The notes under the pieces were generated by a model. It ran no database searches. It saw nothing but the letters and a program-made list of their open reading frames with translations, and was not told the origin of the DNA. A DNA stretch of 64,000 nucleotides from Burkholderia sp. Bp9143 (GTDB lineage: Bacteria; Pseudomonadota; Gammaproteobacteria; Burkholderiales; Burkholderiaceae), in the NCBI RefSeq assembly GCF_003853645.1, contig NZ_QTPO01000032.1, positions 39,551 to 103,550 on the forward strand, in the 5' to 3' direction. A program made the translations under genes and the position numbers. Below, piece by piece: positions 51,818-59,711 of this stretch; the stretch's first letter is position 1; each line of letters starts with the position of its first letter.

Positions 51818-53506
51818 TCAATGCGGTGTTCCGCGTGCGCAGCTCGCGCGCGCCAGTGCGTCGGCGATCGCCTGGCGCTCGAGCGTGCGCATCCGCGCGC
51901 AGACGTGCTGGTCGGGGCGCAGCAGGTAGAACGTGCCGGGCTTCGCGTCGTAGCGTTGCGCGACGAAACCGTCGACGTCCTCCACGACGTCGACGCCGGC
52001 CACCGCTTGCGCATGCCCGGCCGGCACGACCAGCACCGGCCGCACCGGCAGCGCGAGGCCGTCGAGCGCCTGCGCGAGCGCGGCGGCGTCGCCCGGCAAC
52101 CCGAACAGCACGCCCGCGAAGCCATCGCCCAGATGCCGCAGCAGCCAGCCCGACGCGCCCTGCGCACGCACCGGCGCATCGGCCGCCGCCGCGCCCGGCC
52201 GCATCGCGCACGCGAACGCGTCGCCATCGCGGTCCGGTGTATTCAGCGGCGAATCGGTCAGCACGGCCGGCACCGACAGGCGGCCGCTGTTCACGAGCTT
52301 GCGCGCGAATTCGCAGTCGCGAGCAAGCTTCAGCGTCGCGTCGCGGAACACGCGCGACACCGCGCTCTTCGGCGTGATGAAGTCGGTCGAGCGCGTCGAA
52401 TTGCGGATGTTCTCGTCGGCCGCGAACTCGCGCTCGCTCGCATAGGTGTCGAGCAGGCGGTCGTCCGCGCGGCCGTCGAGCACGAGCTTCAGCTTCCATG
52501 CGAGGTTGTCCGCGTCCTGCACGCCGCTGTTCGCGCCGCGCGCACCGAACGGCGACACGCCGTGCGCGGAATCGCCCGCGAACAGCACGCGGCCATGACG
52601 GAACGTATCCATCCGCTGGCAGCGGAACGTATAGACGCTCACCCATTCGAGTTCGAACTCGACGTCCGCCCCGAGCAGCGCGCGCACGCGCGGGATCACG
52701 CGTTCCGGCTGCTTCTCGGCGACCGGATCGGCGTCCCAGCCGAGCTGGAAGTCGATGCGCCACACGTTGTCGGGCTGGCGGTGCAGCAGCACCGACTGGT
52801 TGCGGTGAAACGGCGGATCGAACCAGAACCAGCGCTCGGTCGGGAATTCCGCCTTCATCTTCACGTCGGCGATCAGGAAGCGGTCCTTGAACGTGCGGCC
52901 GCGGCTCTCGAGGCCCATCGCCGCGCGCATCGGGCTGCGCGAGCCGTCGGCCGCGATCACGTATTGCGCGTGCAGCGTCTCGACGCCTTCCGGCGTCTCG
53001 ACGGTGAGCGTGGCGTGTTCCGACGATTGCGCGACACCCGTCACCTTGTGCTTCCAGCGAATGTCGAGGTTGGGCAGCGCGAACGCGCGCTCGGCGAGAT
53101 AGCCTTCGACGTAGTACTGCTGCAGGTTGATGAACGCGGGACGCGCGTGGCCTTCCTCCGGCAGCAGGTCGAACGCATACAGCTGTTCGTCCTGCAGGAA
53201 CACCTTGCCCACGTGCCAGCTCACGCCCTTGTCGACGAAGCGCTCGCCGCAGCCGAGCCGGTCGAAGATCTCGAGCGTGCGCTTCGCGAAGCAGATCGCG
53301 CGCGAGCCCGTCGACAGCGTGTCGTCGTCGTCGAGCAGCACGACAGGTACGCCCTGCTGCGCCAGGTCGATCGCGGCCGACAGGCCCACCGGGCCCGCGC
53401 CGACGACGATCACCGGGTGGATGGCCGCGTCATCGCCGGCGGCCCGCATCGCGCGCGGCCGGTAGTCGAACTTCAGCGTCTGGTAATCGATGCTCATGGT
53501 CGCCAT
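51818..53506 (-). CDS. FAD-dependent aromatic-ring monooxygenase (MhpA/UbiH type)
   Basis: The 562-residue protein is a class A flavoprotein hydroxylase with VIVVGAGPVGLSAAIDLAQQG (FAD Rossmann), the D-G motif YVIAADGSRSPMRAAMGL, and the second FAD motif GRVLFAGDSAHGVSPFGARGANSGVQDADNLAWKL. The C-terminal thioredoxin-like domain of about 150 residues matches MhpA-type enzymes. Position before DUF2783, MFS, hmgA and fahA suggests it makes homogentisate from a hydroxylated phenylacetate (for example 3-hydroxyphenylacetate); this is inference. Start: ATG 53506, with GAGGAG upstream. Confidence 0.92.
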   Translation of the reverse strand: MATMSIDYQTLKFDYRPRAMRAAGDDAAIHPVIVVGAGPVGLSAAIDLAQQGVPVVLLDDDDTLSTGSRAICFAKRTLEIFDRLGCGERFVDKGVSWHVGKVFLQDEQLYAFDLLPEEGHARPAFINLQQYYVEGYLAERAFALPNLDIRWKHKVTGVAQSSEHATLTVETPEGVETLHAQYVIAADGSRSPMRAAMGLESRGRTFKDRFLIADVKMKAEFPTERWFWFDPPFHRNQSVLLHRQPDNVWRIDFQLGWDADPVAEKQPERVIPRVRALLGADVEFELEWVSVYTFRCQRMDTFRHGRVLFAGDSAHGVSPFGARGANSGVQDADNLAWKLKLVLDGRADDRLLDTYASEREFAADENIRNSTRSTDFITPKSAVSRVFRDATLKLARDCEFARKLVNSGRLSVPAVLTDSPLNTPDRDGDAFACAMRPGAAAADAPVRAQGASGWLLRHLGDGFAGVLFGLPGDAAALAQALDGLALPVRPVLVVPAGHAQAVAGVDVVEDVDGFVAQRYDAKPGTFYLLRPDQHVCARMRTLERQAIADALARASCARGTPH

Positions 53507-53885
53507 CCGCTCCTCAGCCCCGCCGTCCGTGCGCCGCCGCGCGCTGCGTCGTTCCGCTCATGCCCGTTGCCGGCCGCTGCCGCGGCCCGACCTGCTCCGT
53601 CCACTTCCTGTCAACCGCCACGTCTCGCTCCTTGCTTCCTGTTGATTGGATTCGGGAAACGGCGCCGTTCCGGGCGCCCGAACGCCGCTTTTCTTGATCG
53701 GCGACAAATCCTTGGATTTACGAATAGTAAAACCAATTACGAATAGTGAAATCAACGTAAACCCTAGCCATTGGCTCGAGGACGGGATAACCATATGAGC
53801 GAAACGCCAAGCCGAGCCGGGCGCGCGCTGCTAATATCAAGACATGAGGCGGCCCTTTCGGCCGCCATTTTTCCTTCCTACGCCG
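53507..53885. other. Divergent intergenic region between the homogentisate operon and the EAL gene
   Basis: No gene supported. The GC-rich leader of the monooxygenase (53507-53690) changes to an A/T-rich stretch at 53700-53760 containing the paired operator-like repeats at 53717-53750. Confidence 0.6.
53717..53750. promoter_or_regulatory. Paired 15-bp operator-like repeats upstream of the homogentisate operon
   Basis: TTTACGAATAGTAAA (53717-53731) is a perfect TTTAC/GTAAA inverted repeat; ATTACGAATAGTGAA (53736-53750) is a second, slightly altered copy 19 bp on. Dimeric regulators of homogentisate operons are often IclR types that bind such short dyads. The regulator here is not identified. 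Confidence 0.6.
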
Positions 53886-54689
53886 ATGATTCCGCCCAAC
53901 ATTCCCGAGCTGGTCGTCCGTGCCGGGCAACTGCCCTATCTGCGGGAACACCTTGCGCTCGCCGAGGGCGGCACCGCGTGCGCCAATCTGCCGGAGCGCA
54001 CGCTCGCGAGCGCGTATGAACCGATCTACGACGTGACGATGCCCGGCGCGCCGCAGTCGACGTCGTTCGCGGACGCGATCGAGCGCTACGGCGACGAACT
54101 CGGCTTCCAGGCCGTCACGCTGGTCACGGGCGCGCCGCACGACCCGGTCGACTCGGCCGTCGACGACCAGACGCTCGTCGCGATCGACCGGCTGTCGCGT
54201 GCGCTGCACGCGATCAACTTCTTCGGCGCGCAACGCCACGGGTTGCTGTTCCTGCGCGTGCACGAACGGTTGCTCAAGAGCGTGAAGTACGACCATGGCA
54301 AGCATTTCTCGTCGGTGCTGCAGCGTTTCGGGCTGCCGACCGAGCGGATCGTGATCGAGCTGCCGGCGGTCGCGGTCGCGCACAAGACCTTCCTCGGCTA
54401 CCTGACGCGCAGCTACCAGCATCACGGCTTCAAGGTCGCGGACAAACTGCCCGACCCGGGCCGGATCCTCGCGGTCGAATCGGAGATGGCGCGCCCCGAC
54501 TACATCAAGATGGATGCGGGCATCGCACTGCGCGACGGGATGGTGAAGGCGTTGGTCGCGTATGCGCAGCGCGTGCGGATTCCGCTGATTTTCGACGGCG
54601 TCGTCGACGAGACGCAGTGCGAGCTGCTGCGCCAGCACGACGTGCGGTTCATGCAGGGGCCGGTGTTCGCGAAGGTCGTCACGGCCTGA
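53886..54689 (+). CDS. EAL-domain protein, probably catalytically inactive
   Basis: The 267-residue protein has a c-di-GMP phosphodiesterase-like EAL fold: SAYEPIYDVTMPG (normally YQPI), LLFLRVHERLLKS, RIVIELPAVAVA, DYIKMDAGIALRDG and IPLIFDGVVDETQCELLRQHDVRFMQGPVFAKV. The EAL motif itself is missing in the expected place (GAPQSTSFADAIERYG), and the DxxxE catalytic neighbours are altered. It may bind c-di-GMP or a protein without hydrolysing it. Start: ATG 53886 (MIPPNIPE); the frame also begins at 53844. Confidence 0.85.
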   Translation: MIPPNIPELVVRAGQLPYLREHLALAEGGTACANLPERTLASAYEPIYDVTMPGAPQSTSFADAIERYGDELGFQAVTLVTGAPHDPVDSAVDDQTLVAIDRLSRALHAINFFGAQRHGLLFLRVHERLLKSVKYDHGKHFSSVLQRFGLPTERIVIELPAVAVAHKTFLGYLTRSYQHHGFKVADKLPDPGRILAVESEMARPDYIKMDAGIALRDGMVKALVAYAQRVRIPLIFDGVVDETQCELLRQHDVRFMQGPVFAKVVTA

Positions 54690-54913
54690 TTGACGGCGTG
54701 GCTGCCGGCTCGCGGGGCGGGGCGCGCCGCGCCGGATCGTGGATTCGATTCAACGAGTGTGTTGCTGCGGGGATCGGGGTGTCGGCACGCCGGGTCGTTC
54801 GTGGCGCGATGCCGCGCGGTACTCGGTGCTTTATCCGTCACGCGCAACAGTCGAACCTGCGTTGAACACGCTCGCATGTTCGATGCCGCCGCATCGCCAC
54901 CGATGGCCGCGGC

Positions 54914-55324
54914 CTAGTCTCTTCCGCCGTCGGCGTATTTCGGCAGATCGTCGCCGATCTCGATGCCCGGGAAACGGTCTCCGTACCAGACATGCCACGC
55001 AGGATGCAGCCGCGACGGCTCGTCGAGCGTCGCATAGTTGATTTCCACGGTAGTCGGGGCTACAGCCAGCCGGTACTCGAGCTGCGCGCCGCAGCGGCCG
55101 CAAAAGCGCCGCTCGCCCCACGCGCTCGACGCATAGACCGTCGGCTCACCCTGCAGATACTCGAATGCGTCGATCGGCACCGAGGCCGACGCGACGACCG
55201 CCGCACCCGTCGTGCGCTGGCAGAGCCGGCAATGGCAAAAGCCTGCGTCGGTTGGAATGCCGGCGATCCGGTAGCGGATCGCTCCGCATGCGCAACCGCC
55301 TTCCATGGTTTCCGGGTGGGGCAT
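54914..55324 (-). CDS. GFA family (glutathione-dependent formaldehyde-activating-like) protein
   Basis: The 136-residue protein has the zinc-ligand pattern of the GFA fold: GGCACGAIRYRI (CxCG), FCHCRLCQRTTGAA (CHCxxC) and FCGRCGAQLEYR (CxxC). The fold is shared by Gfa and many unassigned proteins, so formaldehyde chemistry is not implied. The start is ATG 55324 (MPHPETMEGG), though an ATG five codons further up is possible. It is downstream of the IclR gene on the same strand and could be co-transcribed. Confidence 0.88.
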   Translation of the reverse strand: MPHPETMEGGCACGAIRYRIAGIPTDAGFCHCRLCQRTTGAAVVASASVPIDAFEYLQGEPTVYASSAWGERRFCGRCGAQLEYRLAVAPTTVEINYATLDEPSRLHPAWHVWYGDRFPGIEIGDDLPKYADGGRD

Positions 55325-55452
55325 CGCGAACCTCGTCATCGTCGGAAAGCTGGTGGACGATGATGAGCGTGGTTCGCGCGCGTTGCAACCGGCCGCGGCG
55401 CCCTCTCCCGTGCCCGAGCCCCCCCGACGACGCACAGCTCGCGGCGCCCGTT

Positions 55453-56244
55453 TCAGACCGTCTGCCCGAGCCGCTGCGCGAGCGCCTTCAGCTTCGGCCC
55501 GACCTGCGTGCGGAAGACGTCCTCGTCCATCGACGACGCCGGCCCGCTGCAGCTCAGGATCAGCCAGCGCCCCTCGCGCGGCTCGCGAAACGGCACGGCC
55601 GCCGCGTTCACGTCCATGTGCCATGCGCGGAACGAATAGCAGCATCCGCCCGCGGAAAATTCGGCCACCGCGTCCTGCGCGGCCGCGACGAGCGCATCCG
55701 CGTCGGCCGAGCCGCCGGCTGCCCGGTGCAGATCGGCATAGAGCGCGCGGCGCACGTCCTCCGGCTGCACGGCCAGGTATGCGCGCCCCATCGAGCTCGT
55801 CAGCATCGACAGCCGGGAGCCGGGCGCCAGCCCGAGCGTCAGCGCCGTTTCGCTGCGGATCGTCTCCAGATAGATCATGTCGAGCCCGTCGCGGCAGCCG
55901 AGCGACACGGCCGCGCCGATCTCGCGCGCGAGCGCCTGCATGTGCGGCCGCGCGAGATCGAGCGTCCCCGAGCCGGACAACAGCGCGTAGCCGAGCGACA
56001 GCACGCCGGCGTCGAGCGCATACTTTCCGAGCGTCTCGTCGTAGCGCAGGTAGCCGAGCACGGTCAGCGTATAGGCGAGCCGGTTCACCGTCGCCTTCGG
56101 CAGCCCGGTGCGCTCCGCGAAGTCGCGATTGCCGAGCATCGTCTCGCCGGGCCGGAATGCGCGCAACAGGTCGAGGCCGCGCGCGAGCGCAACGACGAAC
56201 TTGCGTTCGTCGATCGTGGTTTCGTCGATGGTTGAAAGCGTCAT
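55453..56244 (-). CDS. IclR-family transcriptional regulator
   Basis: The 263-residue regulator has an N-terminal helix-turn-helix (LARGLDLLRAFRPGETMLGNRDFAERTGLPKATVNRLAYTLTVLGYL) and an IclR effector domain (LGLAPGSRLSMLTSSMGRAYLA, AEFSAGGCCYSFRAWHMDVNAAAVPFREP). It is divergent from gcdH, with 322 bp between the starts. Candidate binding sites lie at 56265-56295. Confidence 0.94.
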   Translation of the reverse strand: MTLSTIDETTIDERKFVVALARGLDLLRAFRPGETMLGNRDFAERTGLPKATVNRLAYTLTVLGYLRYDETLGKYALDAGVLSLGYALLSGSGTLDLARPHMQALAREIGAAVSLGCRDGLDMIYLETIRSETALTLGLAPGSRLSMLTSSMGRAYLAVQPEDVRRALYADLHRAAGGSADADALVAAAQDAVAEFSAGGCCYSFRAWHMDVNAAAVPFREPREGRWLILSCSGPASSMDEDVFRTQVGPKLKALAQRLGQTV

Positions 56245-56264
56245 CTGATGCTACACTGGGTTCG

Positions 56265-56295
56265 TTTTGCAAAACATTGTTCCGCACAGCGAAAC
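56265..56295. promoter_or_regulatory. Operator-like palindromes beside the IclR gene
   Basis: TTTTGCAAAA (56265-56274) is a perfect palindrome; GTTCCGC-ACA-GCGAAAC (56279-56295) is a near-perfect 7-bp inverted repeat of the kind bound by IclR-type regulators. Both are just upstream of the IclR start and on the IclR side of the tandem array. Confidence 0.55.
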
Positions 56296-56301
56296 TCTAG
56301 T

Positions 56302-56550
56302 CAAGCGAACTTTAGACATCGGGCCAGGCAGCGAAGCGCCAACCCGGGACCGACCGTAAGGCATGAGACCAGAGCAAGCGTTGAAGCGCCAACTCTGACC
56401 GACCGCGAAGCATGGAGCCGGAGTAAGTGCTGAAGTGCCAACTCTGGACCGACCGCGAAGCATGGGGCCAGAGTAAGCGCTGAAGCGCTAACTCTGGGCC
56501 GACCGCGAAGCATGGGGCCAGAGTAAGCGCTGAAGCGCTAACTCTGGGCC
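56302..56550 (+). repeat. Tandem array of ~50-bp hairpin units upstream of gcdH
   Basis: Three 50-bp units start at 56401, 56451 and 56501, preceded by a 49-bp unit from 56352 and a degenerate fragment at about 56320-56350. Each unit has GACCGCGAAGCATGG followed by a near-perfect inverted repeat, CCAGAGT-A-AGCGCT-GA-AGCGCT-A-ACTCTGG. Substitutions between units often leave G-T or complementary pairs. The last unit runs into GACAGGAG, the ribosome-binding site of gcdH. Confidence 0.9.
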
Positions 56551-56566
56551 GACAGGAGATGAAACG

Positions 56567-57754
56567 ATGACCGCTGCAACTTTTCATTGGGACGATCCGC
56601 TGCTGCTCGACCAGCAACTGACCGAAGAAGAGCGGATGGTGCGCGATGCCGCGTACGCGTACGCGCACGACAAGCTCGCGCCGCGCGTCACCGAGGCGTT
56701 CCGCCATGAACGCACCGACGCCGAAATCTTCCGCGAGATGGGTGAGGTCGGCCTGCTCGGCCCGACGATTCCGGAAGAATATGGCGGCCCCGGCCTCAAT
56801 TACGTGAGCTACGGGCTGATCGCGCGCGAAGTCGAACGCGTCGACTCCGGGTACCGCTCGATGATGTCCGTGCAGTCGTCGCTCGTGATGGTGCCGATCC
56901 ACGAATTCGGCTCGGACGCGCAGAAGCAGAAATACCTGCCGAAGCTCGCGACCGGCGAATGGATCGGCTGCTTCGGGCTGACCGAGCCGAACCACGGCTC
57001 CGACCCGGGCAGCATGGTCACGCGCGCGAAGAAAGTGCCCGGCGGCTATTCGCTGTCCGGCGCGAAGATGTGGATCACCAACTCGCCGATCGCCGACGTG
57101 TTTGTCGTGTGGGCGAAATTGGAAGAAAACGGCAAGGACGCGATCCGCGGCTTCATCCTCGAGAAAGGCTGGAAGGGCCTGTCGGCGCCGGCGATCCACG
57201 GCAAGGTCGGGCTGCGTGCGTCGATCACCGGCGAGATCGTCCTCGACGAGGTGTTCGTGCCCGAAGAGAACCTGATGCCGAACGTCAGCGGCCTGCGCGG
57301 CCCGTTCACGTGCCTGAACTCGGCGCGCTACGGGATCGCCTGGGGCGCGCTCGGCGCAGCCGAGTCCTGCTGGCACACCGCGCGCCAGTACGTGCTCGAC
57401 CGCAAGCAGTTCGGCCGGCCGCTCGCCGCGAACCAGCTGATCCAGAAGAAGCTCGCCGACATGCAGACCGAAATCACGCTCGGCCTGCAGGGTGTGCTGC
57501 GTCTCGGCCGGATGAAGGACGAAGGCACGGCGGCTGTCGAGATCACGTCGATCATGAAGCGCAACTCGTGCGGCAAGGCGCTCGACATCGCGCGGCTCGC
57601 GCGCGACATGCTCGGCGGCAACGGCATCTCGGACGAATTCGGCGTCGCGCGCCACCTCGTGAACCTCGAAGTGGTGAACACGTACGAAGGTACGCACGAC
57701 ATCCACGCGCTGATCCTGGGCCGCGCCCAAACCGGCATCCAGGCATTCTTCTGA
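56567..57754 (+). CDS. gcdH: Glutaryl-CoA dehydrogenase (acyl-CoA dehydrogenase family)
   Basis: The 395-residue flavoenzyme oxidises and decarboxylates glutaryl-CoA to crotonyl-CoA in lysine and aromatic breakdown. It has MVRDAAYAYAHDKLAPRVTEAFRHE, FGLTEPNHGSDPGSM, KMWITNSPIADVFVVWAKLE, and the C-terminal catalytic Glu374 in VNTYEGTHDIHALILGRAQTGI. RSMMSVQSSLV, where an Arg-Ser stretch binds the γ-carboxylate, fits GcdH rather than short-chain enzymes. The start is ATG 56567 behind AGGAG. The hairpin array above suggests unusual control. Confidence 0.95.
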   Translation: MTAATFHWDDPLLLDQQLTEEERMVRDAAYAYAHDKLAPRVTEAFRHERTDAEIFREMGEVGLLGPTIPEEYGGPGLNYVSYGLIAREVERVDSGYRSMMSVQSSLVMVPIHEFGSDAQKQKYLPKLATGEWIGCFGLTEPNHGSDPGSMVTRAKKVPGGYSLSGAKMWITNSPIADVFVVWAKLEENGKDAIRGFILEKGWKGLSAPAIHGKVGLRASITGEIVLDEVFVPEENLMPNVSGLRGPFTCLNSARYGIAWGALGAAESCWHTARQYVLDRKQFGRPLAANQLIQKKLADMQTEITLGLQGVLRLGRMKDEGTAAVEITSIMKRNSCGKALDIARLARDMLGGNGISDEFGVARHLVNLEVVNTYEGTHDIHALILGRAQTGIQAFF

Positions 57755-57810
57755 TCATTCGCGTGCGCTGCGCGGCGCCCTTCGCGCCGCATCGCCACCG
57801 CTGAAACGAC

Positions 57811-57847
57811 ACGGCCCGCCCGGCATCGCTGCCGGCCGGGCCGTTTT
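57811..57847. terminator. Terminator between gcdH and the peroxiredoxin gene
   Basis: A 15-bp stem with one mismatch, ACGGCCCGCCCGGCA/TGCCGGCCGGGCCGT (57811-57825 and 57830-57844) around TCGC, then TTTT. It serves gcdH and may also end the convergent peroxiredoxin transcript. Confidence 0.88.
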
Positions 57848-57894
57848 CGTCGGCGCGCGCGTTCGTCACGCGCCGCCGATGCGGCAGCCGCCGC

Positions 57895-58533
57895 TTACTT
57901 GTTCGGCTGCGGCGTGAGGCGCAGGTACGGACGCACGGCGTTGAAGCCTTTCGGGAAGCGTTGCTTCAGCTCTTCCGGATCCTGCAGCGACGGCACGATC
58001 ACGACGTCGTCGCCGTCCTTCCAGTTGCCGGGCGTCGCGACCTTGTAGTTGTCGGTCAGTTGCAGCGAGTCGATCACCCGCAACACTTCGTCAAAGTTTC
58101 GGCCGGTGCTGGCCGGATAGGTGATGGTGAGCCGCACCTTCTTGTTCGGGTCGATCACGAACAGCGAGCGCACCGTCAGCGTTTCGTTCGCGTTCGGGTG
58201 GATCATGTCGTACAACTGCGACACCTTGCGGTCCGCGTCGGCGATGATCGGGAAACCGACGACGGTCGACTGCGTTTCGTTGATGTCGTTGATCCAGCCC
58301 TTGTGCGATTCGACGCCGTCGACCGACAGCGCGATCACCTTTACATTGCGCTTCTCGAATTCGCCCTTCAGCTTCGAGGTCAGCCCGAGTTCAGTCGTGC
58401 ACACTGGCGTGTAATCGGCCGGGTGCGAGAACAGGACGCCCCAGCTGTCGCCCAGCCACTCGTGAAACTTGATGGAGCCCAGGCTCGATTCCTGCTCGAA
58501 ATCCGGTGCGATGTCGCCAAGACGCAGACTCAT
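57895..58533 (-). CDS. 1-Cys peroxiredoxin (Prx6 type)
   Basis: The 212-residue enzyme reduces hydrogen peroxide, alkyl hydroperoxides and peroxynitrite. The peroxidatic Cys45 is in HPADYTPVCTTE, and there is no second Cys, so it is a 1-Cys type needing an external thiol. It has the Prx6 C-terminal extension (DGDDVVIVPSLQDPEELKQRFPKGFNAVRPYLRLTPQP). Start: ATG 58533. An A/T-rich region lies upstream at 58620-58660. Confidence 0.95.
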   Translation of the reverse strand: MSLRLGDIAPDFEQESSLGSIKFHEWLGDSWGVLFSHPADYTPVCTTELGLTSKLKGEFEKRNVKVIALSVDGVESHKGWINDINETQSTVVGFPIIADADRKVSQLYDMIHPNANETLTVRSLFVIDPNKKVRLTITYPASTGRNFDEVLRVIDSLQLTDNYKVATPGNWKDGDDVVIVPSLQDPEELKQRFPKGFNAVRPYLRLTPQPNK

Positions 58534-58851
58534 GATGTTCCCTCCTCGAACGATGCTGGTTGAAACCGCGCGCTGGACGGCGCGGGACAGTCCGTCAGCT
58601 TACGGGAAGCAATGGGACATGCGAACGATTATTACGTTTGATATTCATACTTTTTTGTCATTTTTGCCGGGTGGCGAACCGGGACGGATGGCGCACTGGG
58701 AAACTTTTCGCATCGTCTGCGGCTCTGTTGATGATTGCGAGTCGTTTAACATGCAGTCTTGCACTGCCGCCGTGTGTCGTCCCGGCTCGCCAGCGGGCAG
58801 GCGTTTCGCTAGGATGTGAACCTGCAGCATGACAGCATGAAGGGAGTTGCA
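58534..58851. other. Divergent intergenic region between peroxiredoxin and DUF883 genes
   Basis: No supported gene. The stretch at 58620-58665 is A/T-rich and probably holds promoter elements. No OxyR-type ATAG-N7-CTAT pattern was seen. Confidence 0.5.
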
Positions 58852-59154
58852 ATGTCGGAAATCAACAAGGAGAAACTGATGTCGGATATCAAAACCGTTC
58901 TCGCGGACGCCGAGGATCTGCTCAAGCAAGCGGCGAGCAGCACGGGCGACCGTGCGGCCGAACTGCGCGAAAAAGCCATGTCGCGCCTGAAGCAGGCCAA
59001 GGAAAAGGCAACCGACGTCCAGGTCGTGGTGGTCGAGAAAGGCAAGAAGGCCGCGCGCGCGACCGACGACTACGTGCACGAGCATCCGTGGACGTCAATC
59101 GGCGTCGCCGCCGGCGTCGGCGTGCTGATCGGTCTGCTGATCAACCGCAAGTAA
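58852..59154 (+). CDS. DUF883 (ElaB/YqjD-like) membrane-anchored protein
   Basis: The 100-residue protein has a long amphipathic helix (KLMSDIKTVLADAEDLLKQAASSTGDRAAELREKAMSRLKQAKEKATD) and a C-terminal membrane helix TSIGVAAGVGVLIGLLINRK, the DUF883 layout. YqjD and ElaB of E. coli anchor ribosomes to the inner membrane in stationary phase. MSEINKEK at 58852 follows GGGAGTTGCA; the longer frame to 58816 is less likely. Together with the next two genes it forms a small yqjDEK-like group. Confidence 0.92.
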   Translation: MSEINKEKLMSDIKTVLADAEDLLKQAASSTGDRAAELREKAMSRLKQAKEKATDVQVVVVEKGKKAARATDDYVHEHPWTSIGVAAGVGVLIGLLINRK

Positions 59155-59174
59155 CGCGCTCAGCGCCGTTCCGC

Positions 59175-59240
59175 CCCATGTGCCGCCCGGTGCGGCACAT
59201 GGGTGCCGAAGCCGGCCGGTGGTTCGCCACCGGCCGGCTT
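59175..59240 (+). terminator. Two adjacent perfect hairpins between the DUF883 and holin-like genes
   Basis: CCCATGTGCCGC pairs with GCGGCACATGGG (12 bp, 59175-59203) and then AAGCCGGCCGGTGG pairs with CCACCGGCCGGCTT around TTCG (14 bp, 59209-59240), followed by a short TTT. The second is a stable TTCG tetraloop. They likely reduce read-through into the next gene. Confidence 0.85.
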
Positions 59241-59278
59241 TGACCTAGCCGTTCACTGCGCGCGCAAGCGCCTCATCC

Positions 59279-59668
59279 ATGACGACAGACACCCACCCGC
59301 AGCCGTCCGGCCAGGGACCGCTGCGCCGCCTCGTCGGCTCCGCGATCGGCCTCCTGCAAACGCGCCTCGAACTGGTCGGCATCGAACTCGCCGAGGAGAA
59401 GGAACGCCTGATGGGCGTGCTGTTCCTCGGGCTCGCCGCCATGATGCTCGCGACGATGGCGCTCATCAGCCTGACCGTGCTCGTCACGATCGCGTTCTGG
59501 GACACCTATCGCTGGCAATCGCTTGCGGCCATCACCGCGCTGTACGCGATCGCCGGCATCGTATGTGCGGTGAAGGCACGCGCAGGCCTGAGCGATGCGC
59601 CGACCGTGTTCGAGGCGACGCTCGCCGAGCTCGACAAAGACCGCGAAATTTTCCGCGGCAAGCCGTGA
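59279..59668 (+). CDS. Phage holin-X family (YqjE-like) membrane protein
   Basis: The 129-residue protein has two membrane helices (about residues 46-69 and 80-100: LGLAAMMLATMALISLTVLVTIAFW and AAITALYAIAGIVCAV) behind an amphipathic N-terminal helix (LRRLVGSAIGLLQTRLELVGIELAEEKERLMG). This is the YqjE/holin-X family pattern, an envelope protein of unknown role. Start: ATG 59279. It follows the double hairpin and precedes the DUF3318-like gene by 43 bp. Confidence 0.92.
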   Translation: MTTDTHPQPSGQGPLRRLVGSAIGLLQTRLELVGIELAEEKERLMGVLFLGLAAMMLATMALISLTVLVTIAFWDTYRWQSLAAITALYAIAGIVCAVKARAGLSDAPTVFEATLAELDKDREIFRGKP

Positions 59669-59711
59669 ACGCAGTCGCGTTCGCCCCTCTCACCTACTTC
59701 GCCGACGCGCC

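Noticed and set aside
56302..56550. Tandem array upstream of gcdH as a CRISPR array
   Set aside because: Units are contiguous and nearly identical throughout with no unique spacers, and no cas gene is present.
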